The notes beneath the pieces are model-generated. The model was not told the origin of the DNA and made no database searches. It worked only from the letters and a program-made list of their open reading frames with translations. Made by a program: the position numbers and the translations under genes. A stretch of DNA of 64,000 nt from Pseudomonas gregormendelii (lineage in GTDB: Bacteria > Pseudomonadota > Gammaproteobacteria > Pseudomonadales > Pseudomonadaceae), in the NCBI RefSeq assembly GCF_017114825.1, contig NZ_JADEVO010000001.1, forward strand, positions 186,001-250,000. The letters run 5' to 3'. Numbering within the stretch: position 1 is the first letter of the stretch; each line of letters begins with the position of its first letter. This document shows positions 26,240-38,061 of the stretch, piece after piece.

Positions 26240-28552
26240 ATGGCGTTGGCCCACACACTTGGTTTTCCCCGCATCGGCGCAGACCGCGAACTGAAAAAAG
26301 CCCTTGAATCGTATTGGAAGGGCGACCTCGACCAGGATGCGCTGCACAGCGTCGGCCGGCAGTTGCGTGCCACCCATTGGCAGCTGCAGAAAGACGCCGG
26401 CATCGATTTGCTGCCGGTAGGCGACTTCGCCTGGTATGACCAGGTGCTGACCCATTCCCTGACCTTCGGCGTGATCCCACAGCGTTTTGACGGCGCCAAA
26501 GACGAGAACGGCCTGCCGACCCTCGATACCCTGTTCGCCATGGCCCGTGGCGCCACCGCCAGCTGCTGCGGCAGTGAGCATGGCCAGGCGCAATACGCCC
26601 AGGAACTGACCAAGTGGTTCGACACCAACTACCACTACCTGGTCCCGGAGTTCAGCGCCGATCAGCAGTTCAAACTCAGCTGGGAGCAACTGTTCGACGA
26701 GGTCGACGAAGCCTTGGCGCTCGGCCACACCGTCAAGCCGGTGATCATCGGCCCGCTCACCTACCTGTGGCTGGGCAAGGCCAAGGGCGACGACTTCGAC
26801 CGGCTCGATCTGCTCGAACGGCTGTTGCCGGTCTACAACGAAATCCTCAGTCGCCTTGCCGCGCAAGGCGTGGAATGGGTACAGATCGACGAACCGATTC
26901 TGACCTTGGACCTGCCCCAGGCGTGGAAAAGCGCATTCGAACGCGCCTACCACATCCTCCAGTACTCACCGCTGAAAAAACTCCTGGCGACCTACTTCAG
27001 TGGTCTGCAAGACAACCTCGGCCTGGCGGTCGGCCTGCCGGTGCAAGGCCTGCACATCGACGCCGTGCGTGCTCCGGATCAACTCGGCCAGGTGCTTGAT
27101 CGCCTGCCGACCTACAAGATCCTGTCCGTGGGCCTGGTGAACGGGCGCAATGTGTGGCGCTGCGAACTGGAATCGGTGCTGGCGCAATTGCAACCGGCCC
27201 AGGAACGCTTTGGCGACAACCTGTGGGTCAGCAGTTCCTGCTCGCTGCTGCACAGCCCCGTGGATCTGGACCGCGAAGACAAACTCGATCCGGAACTGAA
27301 AAGCTGGTTGGCGTTTGCCGTGCAAAAGTGTGGCGAGATCGCCGTGCTGCGTGACGCGCTTAACGATCCACAAGCGCCCAAGGTGCGAGCGGCGCTGGCT
27401 GAAAGCAATGCCATTGAGGCCAGTCGTGCCGAATCGCCGCGTATTCACAAGACTGCCGTGCAGGCTCGTGTAGCGGCGGTAAGTGCCGCTGACAGCCGGC
27501 GCCAATCACCGTTTGCCCAGCGTATTGAACAACAGCGTGCTCGCCTGCAGTTGCCAGCATTTCCCACAACCACCATTGGCTCGTTCCCGCAGACCGGTGC
27601 GATCCGCCTGGCGCGCCAGGCATTCAAGCAGGGCAAGCTGTCTGCCAACGACTATACCGATGCCATGCACAGCGAAATCCGGCACGCCGTGCAAGTCCAG
27701 GAGCGCCTGGGCCTGGATGTGCTGGTGCATGGTGAAGCCGAGCGCAACGACATGGTCGAATACTTCGCCGAGCAGCTCGACGGTTATGCCTTCACCCGGT
27801 TCGGCTGGGTACAGAGTTACGGCTCCCGTTGTGTGAAACCAGCGATCATCTATGGCGACCTGAGCCGTCCCAAGGCCATGACGGTGGACTGGATTACCTA
27901 TGCCCAAAACCAGACCGAGAAGGTGATGAAGGGCATGCTGACCGGGCCGGTGACCATGCTGATGTGGTCGTTCCCCCGGGAAGATGTTTCGCGCAAAGTC
28001 CAGGCTCAACAGTTGGCCCTGGCACTGCGTGACGAAGTGGTGGACCTGGAAAAAGCCGGCATCAAGATCGTGCAAATCGATGAGGCTGCGTTCCGCGAAG
28101 GCCTGCCACTGCGTCGGGCGCAATGGCATGAGTACCTCGACTGGGCGGTGGAAGCGTTCCGATTGACCGCCTCGGGTGTCCGTGACGAAACCCAGATCCA
28201 CACCCATATGTGCTACAGCGAATTCAACGACGTGATCCAGGCCATCGCGGCCATGGATGCCGATGTAATCACCATCGAAACCTCACGTTCGGACATGGAA
28301 TTGCTGGAGGCTTTCGAGGCGTTCGACTACCCGAATGATATCGGCCCGGGCGTCTACGACATCCACTCGCCGCGAGTGCCGGATACTGTCGAGATGATTA
28401 ACTTGCTGCGCAAGGCCGCCAAGCGGATTCCGGCCGAGCGCCTGTGGGTCAATCCCGATTGCGGACTGAAGACCCGTGCATGGCCGGAGACCGAAGCTGC
28501 GCTGGTGAACATGGTGGCGGCGGCTCGGCAGTTGCGCACTCGATTGGCATAG
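26240..28552 (+). CDS. metE: Cobalamin-independent methionine synthase
   Basis: Transfers the methyl group of 5-methyltetrahydropteroyl-triglutamate to homocysteine. The 770-residue protein has the N-terminal half starting [20 protein letters not shown] and the catalytic C-terminal half, with [33 protein letters not shown] (Zn ligands H and C), [11 protein letters not shown] and [11 protein letters not shown] (Zn ligand C). The full-length start has GATTGAGAG upstream. It is divergent from its activator metR. Confidence 0.97.
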   Translation: MALAHTLGFPRIGADRELKKALESYWKGDLDQDALHSVGRQLRATHWQLQKDAGIDLLPVGDFAWYDQVLTHSLTFGVIPQRFDGAKDENGLPTLDTLFAMARGATASCCGSEHGQAQYAQELTKWFDTNYHYLVPEFSADQQFKLSWEQLFDEVDEALALGHTVKPVIIGPLTYLWLGKAKGDDFDRLDLLERLLPVYNEILSRLAAQGVEWVQIDEPILTLDLPQAWKSAFERAYHILQYSPLKKLLATYFSGLQDNLGLAVGLPVQGLHIDAVRAPDQLGQVLDRLPTYKILSVGLVNGRNVWRCELESVLAQLQPAQERFGDNLWVSSSCSLLHSPVDLDREDKLDPELKSWLAFAVQKCGEIAVLRDALNDPQAPKVRAALAESNAIEASRAESPRIHKTAVQARVAAVSAADSRRQSPFAQRIEQQRARLQLPAFPTTTIGSFPQTGAIRLARQAFKQGKLSANDYTDAMHSEIRHAVQVQERLGLDVLVHGEAERNDMVEYFAEQLDGYAFTRFGWVQSYGSRCVKPAIIYGDLSRPKAMTVDWITYAQNQTEKVMKGMLTGPVTMLMWSFPREDVSRKVQAQQLALALRDEVVDLEKAGIKIVQIDEAAFREGLPLRRAQWHEYLDWAVEAFRLTASGVRDETQIHTHMCYSEFNDVIQAIAAMDADVITIETSRSDMELLEAFEAFDYPNDIGPGVYDIHSPRVPDTVEMINLLRKAAKRIPAERLWVNPDCGLKTRAWPETEAALVNMVAAARQLRTRLA

Positions 28553-28719
28553 CCTGGCGGCGCATGCTCCGGGCGGCGATCCGACCATCAACGATCGCAT
28601 GGTTGCGAATATGACCGCTCGGCACTCTTCATCAAACTGTCATGGAACTGTGGCAGCGCGCTTGAACAAACTTCATCAGACTCGCGCTCTACTGGGGTTC
28701 TGCGTTTCGGTGTTTTTTC

Positions 28720-29739
28720 ATGCGTTTATTTCTTTTACTGGCCGCGTTGTTGTTCGGCCTGCCGTCGATGGCGGCTTCGCGTTGCGATGTCGATGTTCCA
28801 ACTGAACGAGCCGATCTGGCACAGGTAAGCCTGGCATATCAGAGTATTGGCCGTGCTTCGGATCCGGCGCTGTTGCTGGTGATGGGACTTGGCGGCCAGT
28901 TGATTCACTGGCCGGACGAAGTGGTTGTCGCGCTGTGTCAGCAAGGCTTTCGGGTGATCCGTTATGACAACCGCGATGTCGGTCTCTCGACGTGGCGCCA
29001 GGCACCCGTCGACGCCAACCTGACCTTCGAGGTGCTGCGCTACAAACTTGGTTTGCCAGTGTCCGCGCCCTACACCCTGACCGACATGGCTGATGATGCG
29101 TTTGGGTTGATGGATGCCTTGCACGTTGAGCAGTTCCACGTGCTGGGCGCGAGCATGGGCGGAATGATTGCCCAGCACATGGCGGCGATGGCGCCGCAAC
29201 GGGTCGAGAGCCTGACCCTGATCATGACCAGTTCCGGTGCCGAAGGACTGCCGGCACCGAGTGCGGCGTTGGTGCAGTTGCTTGCGCGTCGTGGTGCGCC
29301 GAATCGCGAAGCAGCGCTGGAACAACAGGCTGATCTGCTCGCGGCGCTGGGCAGCCCGACGGTGAGTGATGATCGCCAGGCGTTGCTGCAACAGGCGGCG
29401 CAATCCTATGACCGGGCGTTCAACCCCGAAGGCGTGAAACGCCAGATCATGGCCATCCTCGCGGAACCGAGTCGGGTGGCGCTGCTCAATCAACTGCGGG
29501 TGCCAACCCTGGTGGTGCACGGTACGGCTGATCCGTTGCTGCCGGTCATGCATGGCGTGCACCTGGCGGCGCATATTCACGGAAGTCAGTTGAAGCTGAT
29601 TCCGGGACTGGCACATCGATTCCAGGAAGCGTTCAAGGCGCCGCTGTTGGCGGCGGTGCTGCCCTATTTGCAGGCTCACCGCGAAGACACGTCGCATTGG
29701 GCGCAGATCGATCCGCTGCCGGCCCCCAATCTCCTGTAA
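28720..29739 (+). CDS. Secreted alpha/beta hydrolase
   Basis: A 339-residue exported hydrolase with signal peptide [19 protein letters not shown]. The alpha/beta fold is clear: oxyanion region [15 protein letters not shown], nucleophile elbow [14 protein letters not shown] (Ser in GxSxG), acidic residue in [12 protein letters not shown] and catalytic His in [21 protein letters not shown] is typical of esterase or aclacinomycin-methylesterase-like members. The substrate is unknown. It is followed by a repeat element, so probably monocistronic. Confidence 0.88.
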   Translation: MRLFLLLAALLFGLPSMAASRCDVDVPTERADLAQVSLAYQSIGRASDPALLLVMGLGGQLIHWPDEVVVALCQQGFRVIRYDNRDVGLSTWRQAPVDANLTFEVLRYKLGLPVSAPYTLTDMADDAFGLMDALHVEQFHVLGASMGGMIAQHMAAMAPQRVESLTLIMTSSGAEGLPAPSAALVQLLARRGAPNREAALEQQADLLAALGSPTVSDDRQALLQQAAQSYDRAFNPEGVKRQIMAILAEPSRVALLNQLRVPTLVVHGTADPLLPVMHGVHLAAHIHGSQLKLIPGLAHRFQEAFKAPLLAAVLPYLQAHREDTSHWAQIDPLPAPNLL

Positions 29740-29751
29740 CCCCCCGGTCCC

Positions 29752-29862
29752 TGTAGGAGCTGCCGCAGGCTCGGGCCGCGTTCGGACGATCTTTTGATCT
29801 TGATCTTGCCCAGATCGCTCTAGACCAGAATCAAAAGATCGCAGCCTCTGGCAGCGCCTACG
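29752..29862. repeat. Inverted repeat of the 'taggagctgccg...gatctttt' family
   Basis: The left arm (TGTAGGAGCTGCCGCAGGCT, CGGACGATCTTTTGATCTTG) is mirrored by the right arm (ATCAAAAGATCGCAGCCTCT, GGCAGCGCCTAC). The module AGGCTCGGGCCGCGTTCGG + ACGATCTTTT is shared exactly with the element at 63706-63783, which points to a dispersed family. Confidence 0.85.
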
Positions 29863-29910
29863 GGTGTATCGTTGGACCTTTGCGACGCGTTCCAGTCTGC
29901 GAGGTGAGTG

Positions 29911-30579
29911 ATGACTACCCCCCTGAAAATCGATTTTGTCAGCGATGTATCCTGCCCCTGGTGTGTCGTCGGCCTGTACGGCCTGACCCAGGCCCTTGAT
30001 CTGTTGGGTGACGAGGTCCAGGCCGAGATCCGGTTCCAGCCATTCGAGCTGAACCCGAAGATGGGACCCGAAGGCCAGAACATCACCGAGCACATCACCG
30101 AGAAATACGGCTCCACGCCTGAGCAGTCGCAGAAAAATCGCGAGATGATCCGCGAGCGCGGTGCCGAGGTCGGTTTTGCTTTCCGCACGGACGGCAACAG
30201 CCGCATCTACAACACCTTCGATGCCCATCGCCTGTTGTATTGGGCAGGGCTGGAAGGGTTGCAGTTCAACCTGAAGGAGGCGCTGTTCAAGGCGTATTTC
30301 AGCGATGGAGCTAACCCGTCCGATCATCAGCAACTGGCGCGGATTGCCGCGAGTGTCGGGCTGGATCAGCAGCGGGCCGAGGCGATCCTGGCGTCAGACG
30401 AATTCGCCCGGGAAGTTCGGGAAGAAGAACAGCTCTGGTTGTCCCGCGGAGTGAGTTCGGTACCGACCGTGGTCTTCAACGGTCAGTATGCGATCAGCGG
30501 CGGACAACCTGTGGAGACGTTCGTGGGTGCAATTCGGCAGATCATGAGTGAAGCCAAGGGCGGCACGGTGAATCAATAG
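29911..30579 (+). CDS. DsbA family oxidoreductase (FrnE-like, thioredoxin fold)
   Basis: A 222-residue cytoplasmic protein without a signal peptide. The thioredoxin-type active site is VSCPWCVVG (CPWC) near residue 15, followed by a helical insert ([20 protein letters not shown]) and the cis-proline region [10 protein letters not shown]. This is the FrnE/DsbA-like group, often annotated as disulfide isomerase or polyketide-synthesis type. The start [12 protein letters not shown] follows GAGGTGA; a GTG three bases earlier is possible. Function as thiol oxidoreductase is likely, partner unknown. Confidence 0.9.
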   Translation: MTTPLKIDFVSDVSCPWCVVGLYGLTQALDLLGDEVQAEIRFQPFELNPKMGPEGQNITEHITEKYGSTPEQSQKNREMIRERGAEVGFAFRTDGNSRIYNTFDAHRLLYWAGLEGLQFNLKEALFKAYFSDGANPSDHQQLARIAASVGLDQQRAEAILASDEFAREVREEEQLWLSRGVSSVPTVVFNGQYAISGGQPVETFVGAIRQIMSEAKGGTVNQ

Positions 30580-30580
30580 C

Positions 30581-30918
30581 TCAGGTTTGAAAGCGCACCC
30601 ACACGCCGACCAACACGGTGGCCGCAATCAGCCAGGCCACCGCTGCCACCGCCAGTGAGGCTTCCAGCCGCATCTTGTCGACCATCACGTACAACGTGGC
30701 CAGGTAGATGAAGTACGGGATGATCGACCACATGCCAAACACGATGGTGGTCTTCAGATCATCCAGCGACCGGCCTTTGCCGACGATGTAATGCGCGATT
30801 AGGGCAAAGGTCGGGAACAGGGGTACCAGCCCGGCGATGTAATAGTTTTTGGTCCTGGCCAGCGCGGCGAGGATCAGCACCACCGCCGCGCCCAGGCTCG
30901 CCTTTAGAATCAGGTCCA

Positions 30919-30919
<1 letters not shown>
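30581..30919 (-). CDS. glpM: GlpM family membrane protein
   Basis: A 112-residue protein with four hydrophobic helices, beginning MDLILKASLGAAVVLILAAL and ending VLVGVWVRF. This fits GlpM of P. aeruginosa (about 109 residues), linked there to alginate production and the glp system. Its role is not well defined biochemically. It is immediately downstream of aauR with a one-base overlap, so probably co-transcribed with the two-component genes. Confidence 0.8.
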
Positions 30920-32243
<1,324 letters not shown>

Positions 32244-32247
<4 letters not shown>

Positions 32248-34148
32248 AGGGGCTCGGCGTGAAGGGGGCTTACCAACGGTAAACTGAGAACGAAGGAGGT
32301 TCCACCATTGGCCGGGTGCTCGACACCCAGGTGCCCGCCAGTGGCGGCGGCCAGGCTGGCGGACAGGGTCAGGCCGAGGCCCAGGCCCTGTTCGCCGGGT
32401 TTGGTGGTGAAGAAGGGTTCGAACAGATGTTTGCGCGCCTCGGCGTCGATGCCATGGCCATTGTCACGCACCCGCAGGCGATATTTGCCATCGTGGGGTT
32501 CACCCTCCAGCCACAGTTGCGGCAGGGGCTGGGCCTGCATGGCATCCAGGGCATTACCGATCAGGTTGACCAGAATCTGCTCAAGGCGAGTCTGGTCGAT
32601 CTGCACCTGGACATCGGCGAATTCGCGGTGCAGCTGCAAGTGCGCGCTTTCCAGACGGGCACCGAGCAGTTGCAGCGCAGCCTCTACCGCCTTGCCGAGG
32701 CTGGCCTGGCCCTTGTCGTCACCACGACGGGCGAAGGAACGCAGGCTGGCGGTGATCCGGCCCATGCGATCGATCAGCTCGTTGATGGTCTTGAGGTTGG
32801 TACTGGCGACGTCGAGCTGACCGCGTTCCAGAAAGCGCACGGTATTGCCGGACAAGGTCCGCAGGGCGGCGAGCGGCTGGTTCAGTTCGTGAGCAATGCT
32901 GGTGGACATCTGGCCAATCGCCGCCAGTTTGCCTGCCTGTACCAGTTCATCCTGGGCCCTGCGCAACGTCTCTTCAGCCTGGCGCCGTTCGCGGATCTGG
33001 CCCTTGAGTCGTTCATTGCTGGCGCGCAGGTCACTGGTGCGTTCGGTAATCCGACGCTCGAGTTGATTGTTCGCTTCCTGCAGGGCTTCCCGGGCGGCAA
33101 GGCGGGTAGCGATAACCTTGCGCCGTTCGTTCCAGGCAATCAGCAGGAACGCCACGAGGGCGAACGCGACAGCCACCAGGATGCCCTGGTTGATCGCTTC
33201 ACGGCGCAAGTCCTGCAGGGGCGTGAGCAGGGTGAAATTCCACGGTGTGTCGCTCAGGGGGCGGGTCTGCGACAGGTAGCTGATGTCCTCCTGGGCGGAC
33301 TCCACCTCGCTGTTGGCGGGGAAGGTCAGTTTCTCCTCACCCTCGGCCAGTTTTTCCCGCGCCAGGGGTTGCAGCTCATTCAGCGGGAACCAGTAATACT
33401 GCAGGCTGCGGGCGAGTTTCTCCTTGGTTTCGTCGCTCAACGGGATGACCGACTTGAGCCGTCGTGCCGGGTCGCTGGACAGAATGATGATGCCGTTTTC
33501 ATCACTGACGAAGGCTTCCAGGCGAGCACGCTGCCAGCGTTCTTCCATGGCTTCCAGCCTCACCTTGACCACCGCGACGCCGATGATCTTGCCCTGTTCC
33601 TCAAGGCCGTGGGCCAGGTAATAACCCGGTTCGCCGTTGGTGCTGCCAATTCCGTAGAAGCGCCCCGGCTGACCGCGCACGGCGTTCTGGAAATAGGCGC
33701 GAAAGGACAGGTCTTCGCCCAGGTAACTGTCGACATCGCGCCAGTTGCTGGTGGCCATGACGCGGCCGGTGGTGTCCATGACATAGATGGCCCGGCTGCG
33801 GCTGCGCCGATTCAGGCCTTCGAGGTATTCATTGACCGTCTGCCGGTGTTCCGGCGATGGATCGTCGAGCAGCTTTGACACGCTGGATTCAAGTTCCAGC
33901 AGGCTGGGCAGGTAGGTGTATTTGCTGATTTCGCTTTCGACGGCGCGGGCATGCAGTTCCAGCTGGCGCTGGCCGTTTTCGCTGAGGCTGCGGATGCCGA
34001 AATGTTCACTGACCCAGAAGCCGACGTAACCCAATCCAATCATCAGGGCGATGACCAGCGGCGGCAGGAACAGATGGCGAATCAGACGGGGTTTCACGGC
34101 GAGTGATGGCGGCGCGGCGCGATAGAGAGTGGGGTCGCATTTCATCAC
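32244..34148 (-). CDS. aauS: Sensor histidine kinase AauS (DctB type)
   Basis: A 634-residue membrane kinase. Helix 1 is LFLPPLVIALMIGLGYVGFW. A periplasmic dCache-type sensor follows (RSRAIYVMDTTGRVMATSNW, YYLAHGLEEQGKIIGVAVVK, AFVSDENGIIILSSDP), then helix 2 (GILVAVAFALVAFLLIAW), a coiled coil and the kinase core: H-box QMSTSIAHELNQPLAALR, N-box LVNLIGNALDAM, G1 RVRDNGHGID, F-box FEPFFTTKPGE and G2 GLGLGLTLSASLA. It is coupled to aauR by a four-base overlap and placed next to the aat transporter genes, so glutamate/aspartate is the likely ligand. The start may be the second Met. Confidence 0.87.
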
Positions 34149-34198
34149 AGATGCCTTGGGTCAACCACAACACAAATCTTGAAACCGCCATCGTCCCC

Positions 34199-34300
34199 TG
34201 TAGGAGCGAGCTTGCTCGCGATGGTCGTCAACGATGGCGCGTTCATTCTGGATGTACGCGAGGTCTTTGAGTTCATCGCGAGCAAGCTCGCTCCTACAGG
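34199..34300. repeat. REPIN between aauS and aatP
   Basis: Inverted REP halves TGTAGGAGCGAGCTTGCTCG and CGCGAGCAAGCTCGCTCCTA with about 60 bases between them, the same form as at 1739 and 43907. Confidence 0.92.
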
Positions 34301-34316
34301 GGAGGGCGTGCGGCTT

Positions 34317-35051
34317 TTAGTGCTGCAGAATCTTGTTGAGGAAATGCTGCGTACGCTCGGCGCGGTGGCTGATGTCGCCGAAGAATTCCTCTTTCTTGCA
34401 GTCTTCGATGATCTTGCCTGCGTCCATGAAAATCACGCGGTCGGCCACTTTGCGGGCAAAGCCCATTTCGTGGGTCACGCACATCATGGTCATGCCTTCG
34501 TGGGCCAGTTGCACCATCACGTCGAGCACTTCGTTGACCATCTCCGGGTCGAGCGCCGAGGTCGGTTCGTCGAACAGCATGACGATAGGGTCCATCGCCA
34601 GTGCGCGGGCAATCGCCACGCGCTGCTGCTGGCCACCGGAAAGCTGGCCCGGATGCTTGTGCGCATGGGCAGACAACCCGACCCGCTCAAGCAACTGCAG
34701 GCCCTTTTTCGTAGCTTCTTCCTTGCTGCGGCCGAGCACCTTGATCTGCGCGATGGTCAGGTTTTCGGTGATGGTCAGGTGTGGGAACAGTTCGAAGTGC
34801 TGGAACACCATGCCGACGCGCGAGCGCAGTTTTGGCAGGTTGGTCTTGGGGTCGGCGATGGATGTGCCATCGACTACCACGTCACCTTTCTGGAAGGGTT
34901 CCAGGGCGTTCACGCACTTGATCAGGGTGGATTTGCCGGAACCGGAAGGCCCGCACACCACGATCACTTCGCCTTTCTTGACCTCGGTGCTGCAGTCAGT
35001 CAGTACCTGGAAGTCGCCATACCACTTGTTGACATTCTTGATAGAGATCAT
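34317..35051 (-). CDS. aatP: Glutamate/aspartate ABC transporter ATP-binding protein
   Basis: A 244-residue polar amino-acid ABC ATPase (GltL/GlnQ type). Walker A is [14 protein letters not shown], the Q-loop [13 protein letters not shown], the signature [15 protein letters not shown], Walker [18 protein letters not shown] and the H-loop [12 protein letters not shown]. It is the last gene of aatJ-Q-M-P, overlapping aatM by four bases. Confidence 0.95.
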   Translation of the reverse strand: MISIKNVNKWYGDFQVLTDCSTEVKKGEVIVVCGPSGSGKSTLIKCVNALEPFQKGDVVVDGTSIADPKTNLPKLRSRVGMVFQHFELFPHLTITENLTIAQIKVLGRSKEEATKKGLQLLERVGLSAHAHKHPGQLSGGQQQRVAIARALAMDPIVMLFDEPTSALDPEMVNEVLDVMVQLAHEGMTMMCVTHEMGFARKVADRVIFMDAGKIIEDCKKEEFFGDISHRAERTQHFLNKILQH

Positions 35052-35722
35052 ACGGCAAACCTTTTTTGCAGACGCTTGACCAGCAGCGAGGCGGCAAAGC
35101 TGATTGTGAAGTACACGAGACCTGCGAAGATCAGGAACTCATTGGAGCGGCCGATGATGTCGCCACTGGCGCGCGAAGCATTGAGGAAGTCCACCAGGCC
35201 GACGGCGTAGACCAGCGAGGTGTCCTGAAACAGAATGATGCTCTGTTGCAGCAGCAGCGGGGTCATCTTGCGGAACGCCTGGGGCAGGATGATCAACCGC
35301 ATCATCTGGCTGTACGTCATGCCCAGGGCCTGGGCCGCGCCCATTTGTCCCTTGGGAATCGACTGCACGCCGGCCCGGACGATTTCGCAGAAGTACGCCG
35401 CTTCAAACATCATGAACGCCACGATGCACGAGGCGAACGCGCCGATCGGCGTGTCTTCGCCGGTGATCCAGCGCAGCACGAACGGCACCGCCAGGTAGAA
35501 CCAGGTGATGACCAGCAGCAGCGGGATCGAACGGAAGTAATTGACGTAGGCACCGGCAATGTTCGACAGCACTTTGCTGTGGGACAGGCGCATCAACGCA
35601 AGGATGGTGCCCAGAATGATCCCGCCGACGACGCCCAGCGCCATCAGTTGCAGGGTCATGACCATGCCGTTCCACAAGCCCGGCAAGGACGGGATGATGC
35701 CCGAGAAGTCGAATTCCATCAT
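35048..35722 (-). CDS. aatM: Glutamate/aspartate ABC transporter permease (GltK-like)
   Basis: A 224-residue inner-membrane permease of the HisM family. It begins [20 protein letters not shown]. The EAA-type loop is [20 protein letters not shown] followed by [19 protein letters not shown], which contacts the ATPase. It overlaps aatQ and aatP by four bases each. Confidence 0.94.
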   Translation of the reverse strand: MMEFDFSGIIPSLPGLWNGMVMTLQLMALGVVGGIILGTILALMRLSHSKVLSNIAGAYVNYFRSIPLLLVITWFYLAVPFVLRWITGEDTPIGAFASCIVAFMMFEAAYFCEIVRAGVQSIPKGQMGAAQALGMTYSQMMRLIILPQAFRKMTPLLLQQSIILFQDTSLVYAVGLVDFLNASRASGDIIGRSNEFLIFAGLVYFTISFAASLLVKRLQKRFAV

Positions 35723-36465
35723 TTACCCCCTACGGAGATCAGGCCCGGCACGGCAACTTTCTTCTCGACCAGGCGCATCAGCAGCATCAGGCTCATGTTC
35801 AAGGTGAAGTAGATCAGTGTCGCCAGGGTGAAGGCTTCGAACAGGTTGGCGGAGAACTCGGCGGTCTGCTTGGTCTGTGCGAGCAACTCCATCAGGCCGA
35901 TCAGCGAGGCGACGGACGTGTTCTTGAAGACGTTGAGAAATTCCGAGGTAAGCGGCGGAATGATGATCCGGTAAGCCTGGGGCAGCAGCACGTTCCAGTA
36001 GATCTGCGACAGCTTGAAGCCCATTGCGCGAGCAGCGGCTTCCTGGCCACGGGGCAATGCCTGGATGCCGGTACGCACCTGTTCGCAAACGCGAGCGGTA
36101 GTGAACAGGCCAAGGCACACCACGACGCTGAGGAAGGCCGAAGTGGTCGGGTTGAGGTCCTGCTTGTACCAGTCCTGCAGATTCTGCGGCAGCAGGTCGG
36201 GCACCAGGAAGTACCAGATGAACAGCTGCACCAGCAGTGGCACGTTACGGAAGAGTTCGACGTAGCAGGTCGCGATGCCCGATACGAAGCGGTTCGGTAC
36301 GGTGCGCATGACACCCAGGATCGAGCCCAGTGTCAGGGCAATGATCCATGCCACGATGGCGATGGCGATGGTCCAGCCCAGACCGGTGAGGTACCAGTCG
36401 AGATAGATCTCGCTGCCCACGCCGGTGGACTTGAAGAACACACTCCAGTCCCAGTTGTAATTCAT
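35719..36465 (-). CDS. aatQ: Glutamate/aspartate ABC transporter permease (GltJ-like)
   Basis: A 248-residue permease beginning MNYNWDWSVFFKSTGVGSEI. The start at 36465 has GAGGGGAGACC directly upstream; an upstream in-frame ATG at 36546 would add an unrelated leader. The EAA loop is EQVRTGIQALPRGQEAAARA followed by MGFKLSQIYWNVLLPQAYR. It pairs with aatM as the heterodimeric membrane channel. It lies about 190 bases after aatJ, with a hairpin between. Confidence 0.94.
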   Translation of the reverse strand: MNYNWDWSVFFKSTGVGSEIYLDWYLTGLGWTIAIAIVAWIIALTLGSILGVMRTVPNRFVSGIATCYVELFRNVPLLVQLFIWYFLVPDLLPQNLQDWYKQDLNPTTSAFLSVVVCLGLFTTARVCEQVRTGIQALPRGQEAAARAMGFKLSQIYWNVLLPQAYRIIIPPLTSEFLNVFKNTSVASLIGLMELLAQTKQTAEFSANLFEAFTLATLIYFTLNMSLMLLMRLVEKKVAVPGLISVGGK

Positions 36466-36606
36466 TCGGGTCTCCCCTCGGATCGATATACAAGTGCCCG
36501 CTTGGGGAAGCTCCGTTCCCGCCCCGACCATGATAGTCAGGCACACACGAGCGGCTCGACAGCCACCGGTTCGAGTGTTTCCAGAAAATGCCAGCAGGGA
36601 GTGACA

Positions 36607-36640
36607 ACCTCCTGAAGGGATTTTGGTCCCGTCAGGAGGT
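36607..36640 (-). other. Stem-loop in the aatJ-aatQ gap
   Basis: ACCTCCTGA is mirrored by TCAGGAGGT, with inner pairing of AGGGA/TCCC around the loop. There is no T run on the minus strand, so it is more likely an mRNA-stabilising or partially attenuating hairpin. Such hairpins after the binding-protein gene commonly allow aatJ to be made in excess of the permeases; that role is inferred. Confidence 0.6.
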
Positions 36641-36655
36641 AAGGTTAGTCAGAAA

Positions 36656-37570
36656 TCAGGATTTCTTGTCGTCAGCCGCTTTATCGGTCGGATTGGCGAT
36701 CAGGGCCTTGAGCTCGTCGCTCATCGGGAAGTTCAGGTTCAGGCCTTTTGGCGGGATTGGCGCCATGAACCATTTTTCGTAGATCTTGTTGATCTCGCCC
36801 GACTTGTAGGTGGCCACGATGGCAGCGTCTACGGCCTTCTTGAACGGCTCGTCGCCCTTGCGGACCATGCAGCCGTAGATTTCGTAGGACTGTGGATCAC
36901 CGGTCACTGCCCAATCAGTGGCCTTCTTGGCTTTGGCGGCTTCACCGGCCAGCAGTGCGTCGTCCATCATGAACGCAACGGCGCGGCCCGATTCCAGCAT
37001 CTGGAAGGACTCGCCGTGGTCTTTGGCGGAAATGACGTTCATGCCCATTTGCTTGTCGGCGTTCATCGACTTGAGCAGGCGCTCGGACGTGGTGCCCGCA
37101 GTGGTCACGACGTTCTTGCCCTTGAGGTCGTCGAAGTTCTTGTACGTGGAGTCTTTCTTGGAGAGAAGACGAGTACCGATTTCGAAGATGCCGACGGAGA
37201 AGTCCACTTGCTGCTGGCGTTCAACGTTGTTGGTGGTTGAACCGCACTCAAGATCCACGGTGCCGTTCTGCACCAGCGGGATACGGGTTTGCGAGGTAAC
37301 CAGGTTGTATTTGACCTTCAGGTCCGGGAGGTCCAGGTCTTTTTTCAGCGCTTCGACCACTTTCAGCTGAATGTCGTGGGAGTAGCCGACCGGTTTACCG
37401 GAAGCGTCCGCGATGTAGGAAAACGGAATCGAAGCGTCACGATGCCCGAGGGTGATGGTGCCGGACTCTTTGATCTTCTTCAGTGTGCCGGTGAGTTCGG
37501 CGGCGAAAACTGGAGTGCTAATCAGAGCGGCAGCAATGGCTGCGCCCAGGAGGTGGGGAACGATACGCAT
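36656..37570 (-). CDS. aatJ: Periplasmic glutamate/aspartate-binding protein
   Basis: A 304-residue solute-binding protein. The start MRIVPHLLGAAIAAALISTP is preceded by GAGGAAAATTTG, which decides it over the longer frame from 37690. The signal peptide ends VFAA before ELTGTLKKIKESGTITLGHR. Family 3 binding-protein features include SIPFSYIADASGKPVGYSHD, STTNNVERQQQVDFSVGIF and FMMDDALLAGEAA. As in GltI/AatJ, a conserved CG near the ligand site is present (VDLECGSTTNN). It is first in the aat operon, driven by a sigma-54 promoter with AauR-type operators. Confidence 0.95.
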   Translation of the reverse strand: MRIVPHLLGAAIAAALISTPVFAAELTGTLKKIKESGTITLGHRDASIPFSYIADASGKPVGYSHDIQLKVVEALKKDLDLPDLKVKYNLVTSQTRIPLVQNGTVDLECGSTTNNVERQQQVDFSVGIFEIGTRLLSKKDSTYKNFDDLKGKNVVTTAGTTSERLLKSMNADKQMGMNVISAKDHGESFQMLESGRAVAFMMDDALLAGEAAKAKKATDWAVTGDPQSYEIYGCMVRKGDEPFKKAVDAAIVATYKSGEINKIYEKWFMAPIPPKGLNLNFPMSDELKALIANPTDKAADDKKS

Positions 37571-37686
37571 CAAATTTTCCTCGACATTGTTTTTTTTATG
37601 GAGCCAGTTCATCGGCCCTTTTTGTGCTTCGAATGCCTGGTGCGCCTGATGGATCGGCACAACAGGTATTCGTCCAAGAGTGTAGA

Positions 37687-37701
37687 GCATGACTCGTGCC
37701 A
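37687..37701 (-). promoter_or_regulatory. Sigma-54 promoter of the aatJQMP operon
   Basis: On the minus strand TGGCACGAGTCATGC matches the -24/-12 consensus TGGCACG-N4-TTGC with the essential GG-N10-GC spacing. It lies about 117 bases before aatJ. AauR belongs to the sigma-54 activator class, which makes this promoter type the expected one. Confidence 0.85.
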
Positions 37702-37777
37702 GGCCTGGGGCTGTAGATCAAAGTGTTGATTTATAAGGGGATTAATTATTTGTTGCGGGTTTTAGAGAGTGCAATGA

Positions 37778-37791
37778 TCCGGTTAACCGAA
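37778..37791. promoter_or_regulatory. AauR-type operator, promoter-proximal copy
   Basis: TCCGG-TTAA-CCGAA differs by one base from the reported AauR palindrome TTCGG-N4-CCGAA. It lies about 77 bases upstream of the -24 element, an enhancer-like distance. Confidence 0.75.
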
Positions 37792-37808
37792 TAGATCGAC
37801 AGGTAGCG

Positions 37809-37822
37809 TTCGGAAAACCGAA
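37809..37822. promoter_or_regulatory. AauR-type operator, distal copy (perfect)
   Basis: TTCGG-AAAA-CCGAA matches the palindrome exactly. Its centre is 31 bases from that of the proximal copy, about three helical turns, so two activator dimers would sit on the same DNA face. Confidence 0.85.
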
Positions 37823-37887
37823 TGCGATGCAGGGATTAGCTGCGCGAGCAACTGTCTTCTCCCTGCCACATCAACGTCGAATGTGCA

Positions 37888-37975
37888 GACGCCATCGCGG
37901 GCAAGCCCGGCTCCCACAGTGATCTGCGCCGAACACAAATGCTGCGTCCACCACCAACACCCTGTGGGAGCGGGC
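37888..37975. repeat. REP-like pair downstream of glpD
   Basis: ATCGCGGGCAAGCCCGGCTC followed by CCACAG, and further on CCCTGTGGGAGCGGGC, form a diverged inverted pair related to the REP family but with a CGGGCAAGCCCG core. Confidence 0.55.
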
Positions 37976-38006
37976 GCCTGCAAGTAACCTGGAGTGCAGC
38001 GCAGAA

Positions 38007-38040
38007 TGCAAAAACCCCTGGATCTCACAATCCAGGGGCT
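38007..38040 (-). terminator. Rho-independent terminator of glpD
   Basis: On the minus strand AGCCCCTGGA / TCCAGGGG with loop TTGTGAGA is followed by TTTTTTG, 22 bases after the glpD stop. Confidence 0.88.
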
Positions 38041-38061
38041 TTGCGTACCGCCAGCTATCGA

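Noticed and set aside
28735..30333. Minus-strand frame of 532 codons across the hydrolase and DsbA-like genes
   Set aside because: It runs antisense to two recognised genes and across a repeat, with no domain and Arg/Gln/His-rich shadow composition.
32316..33878. Plus-strand frame of 520 codons inside aauS
   Set aside because: Antisense to the histidine kinase, whose motifs are intact.
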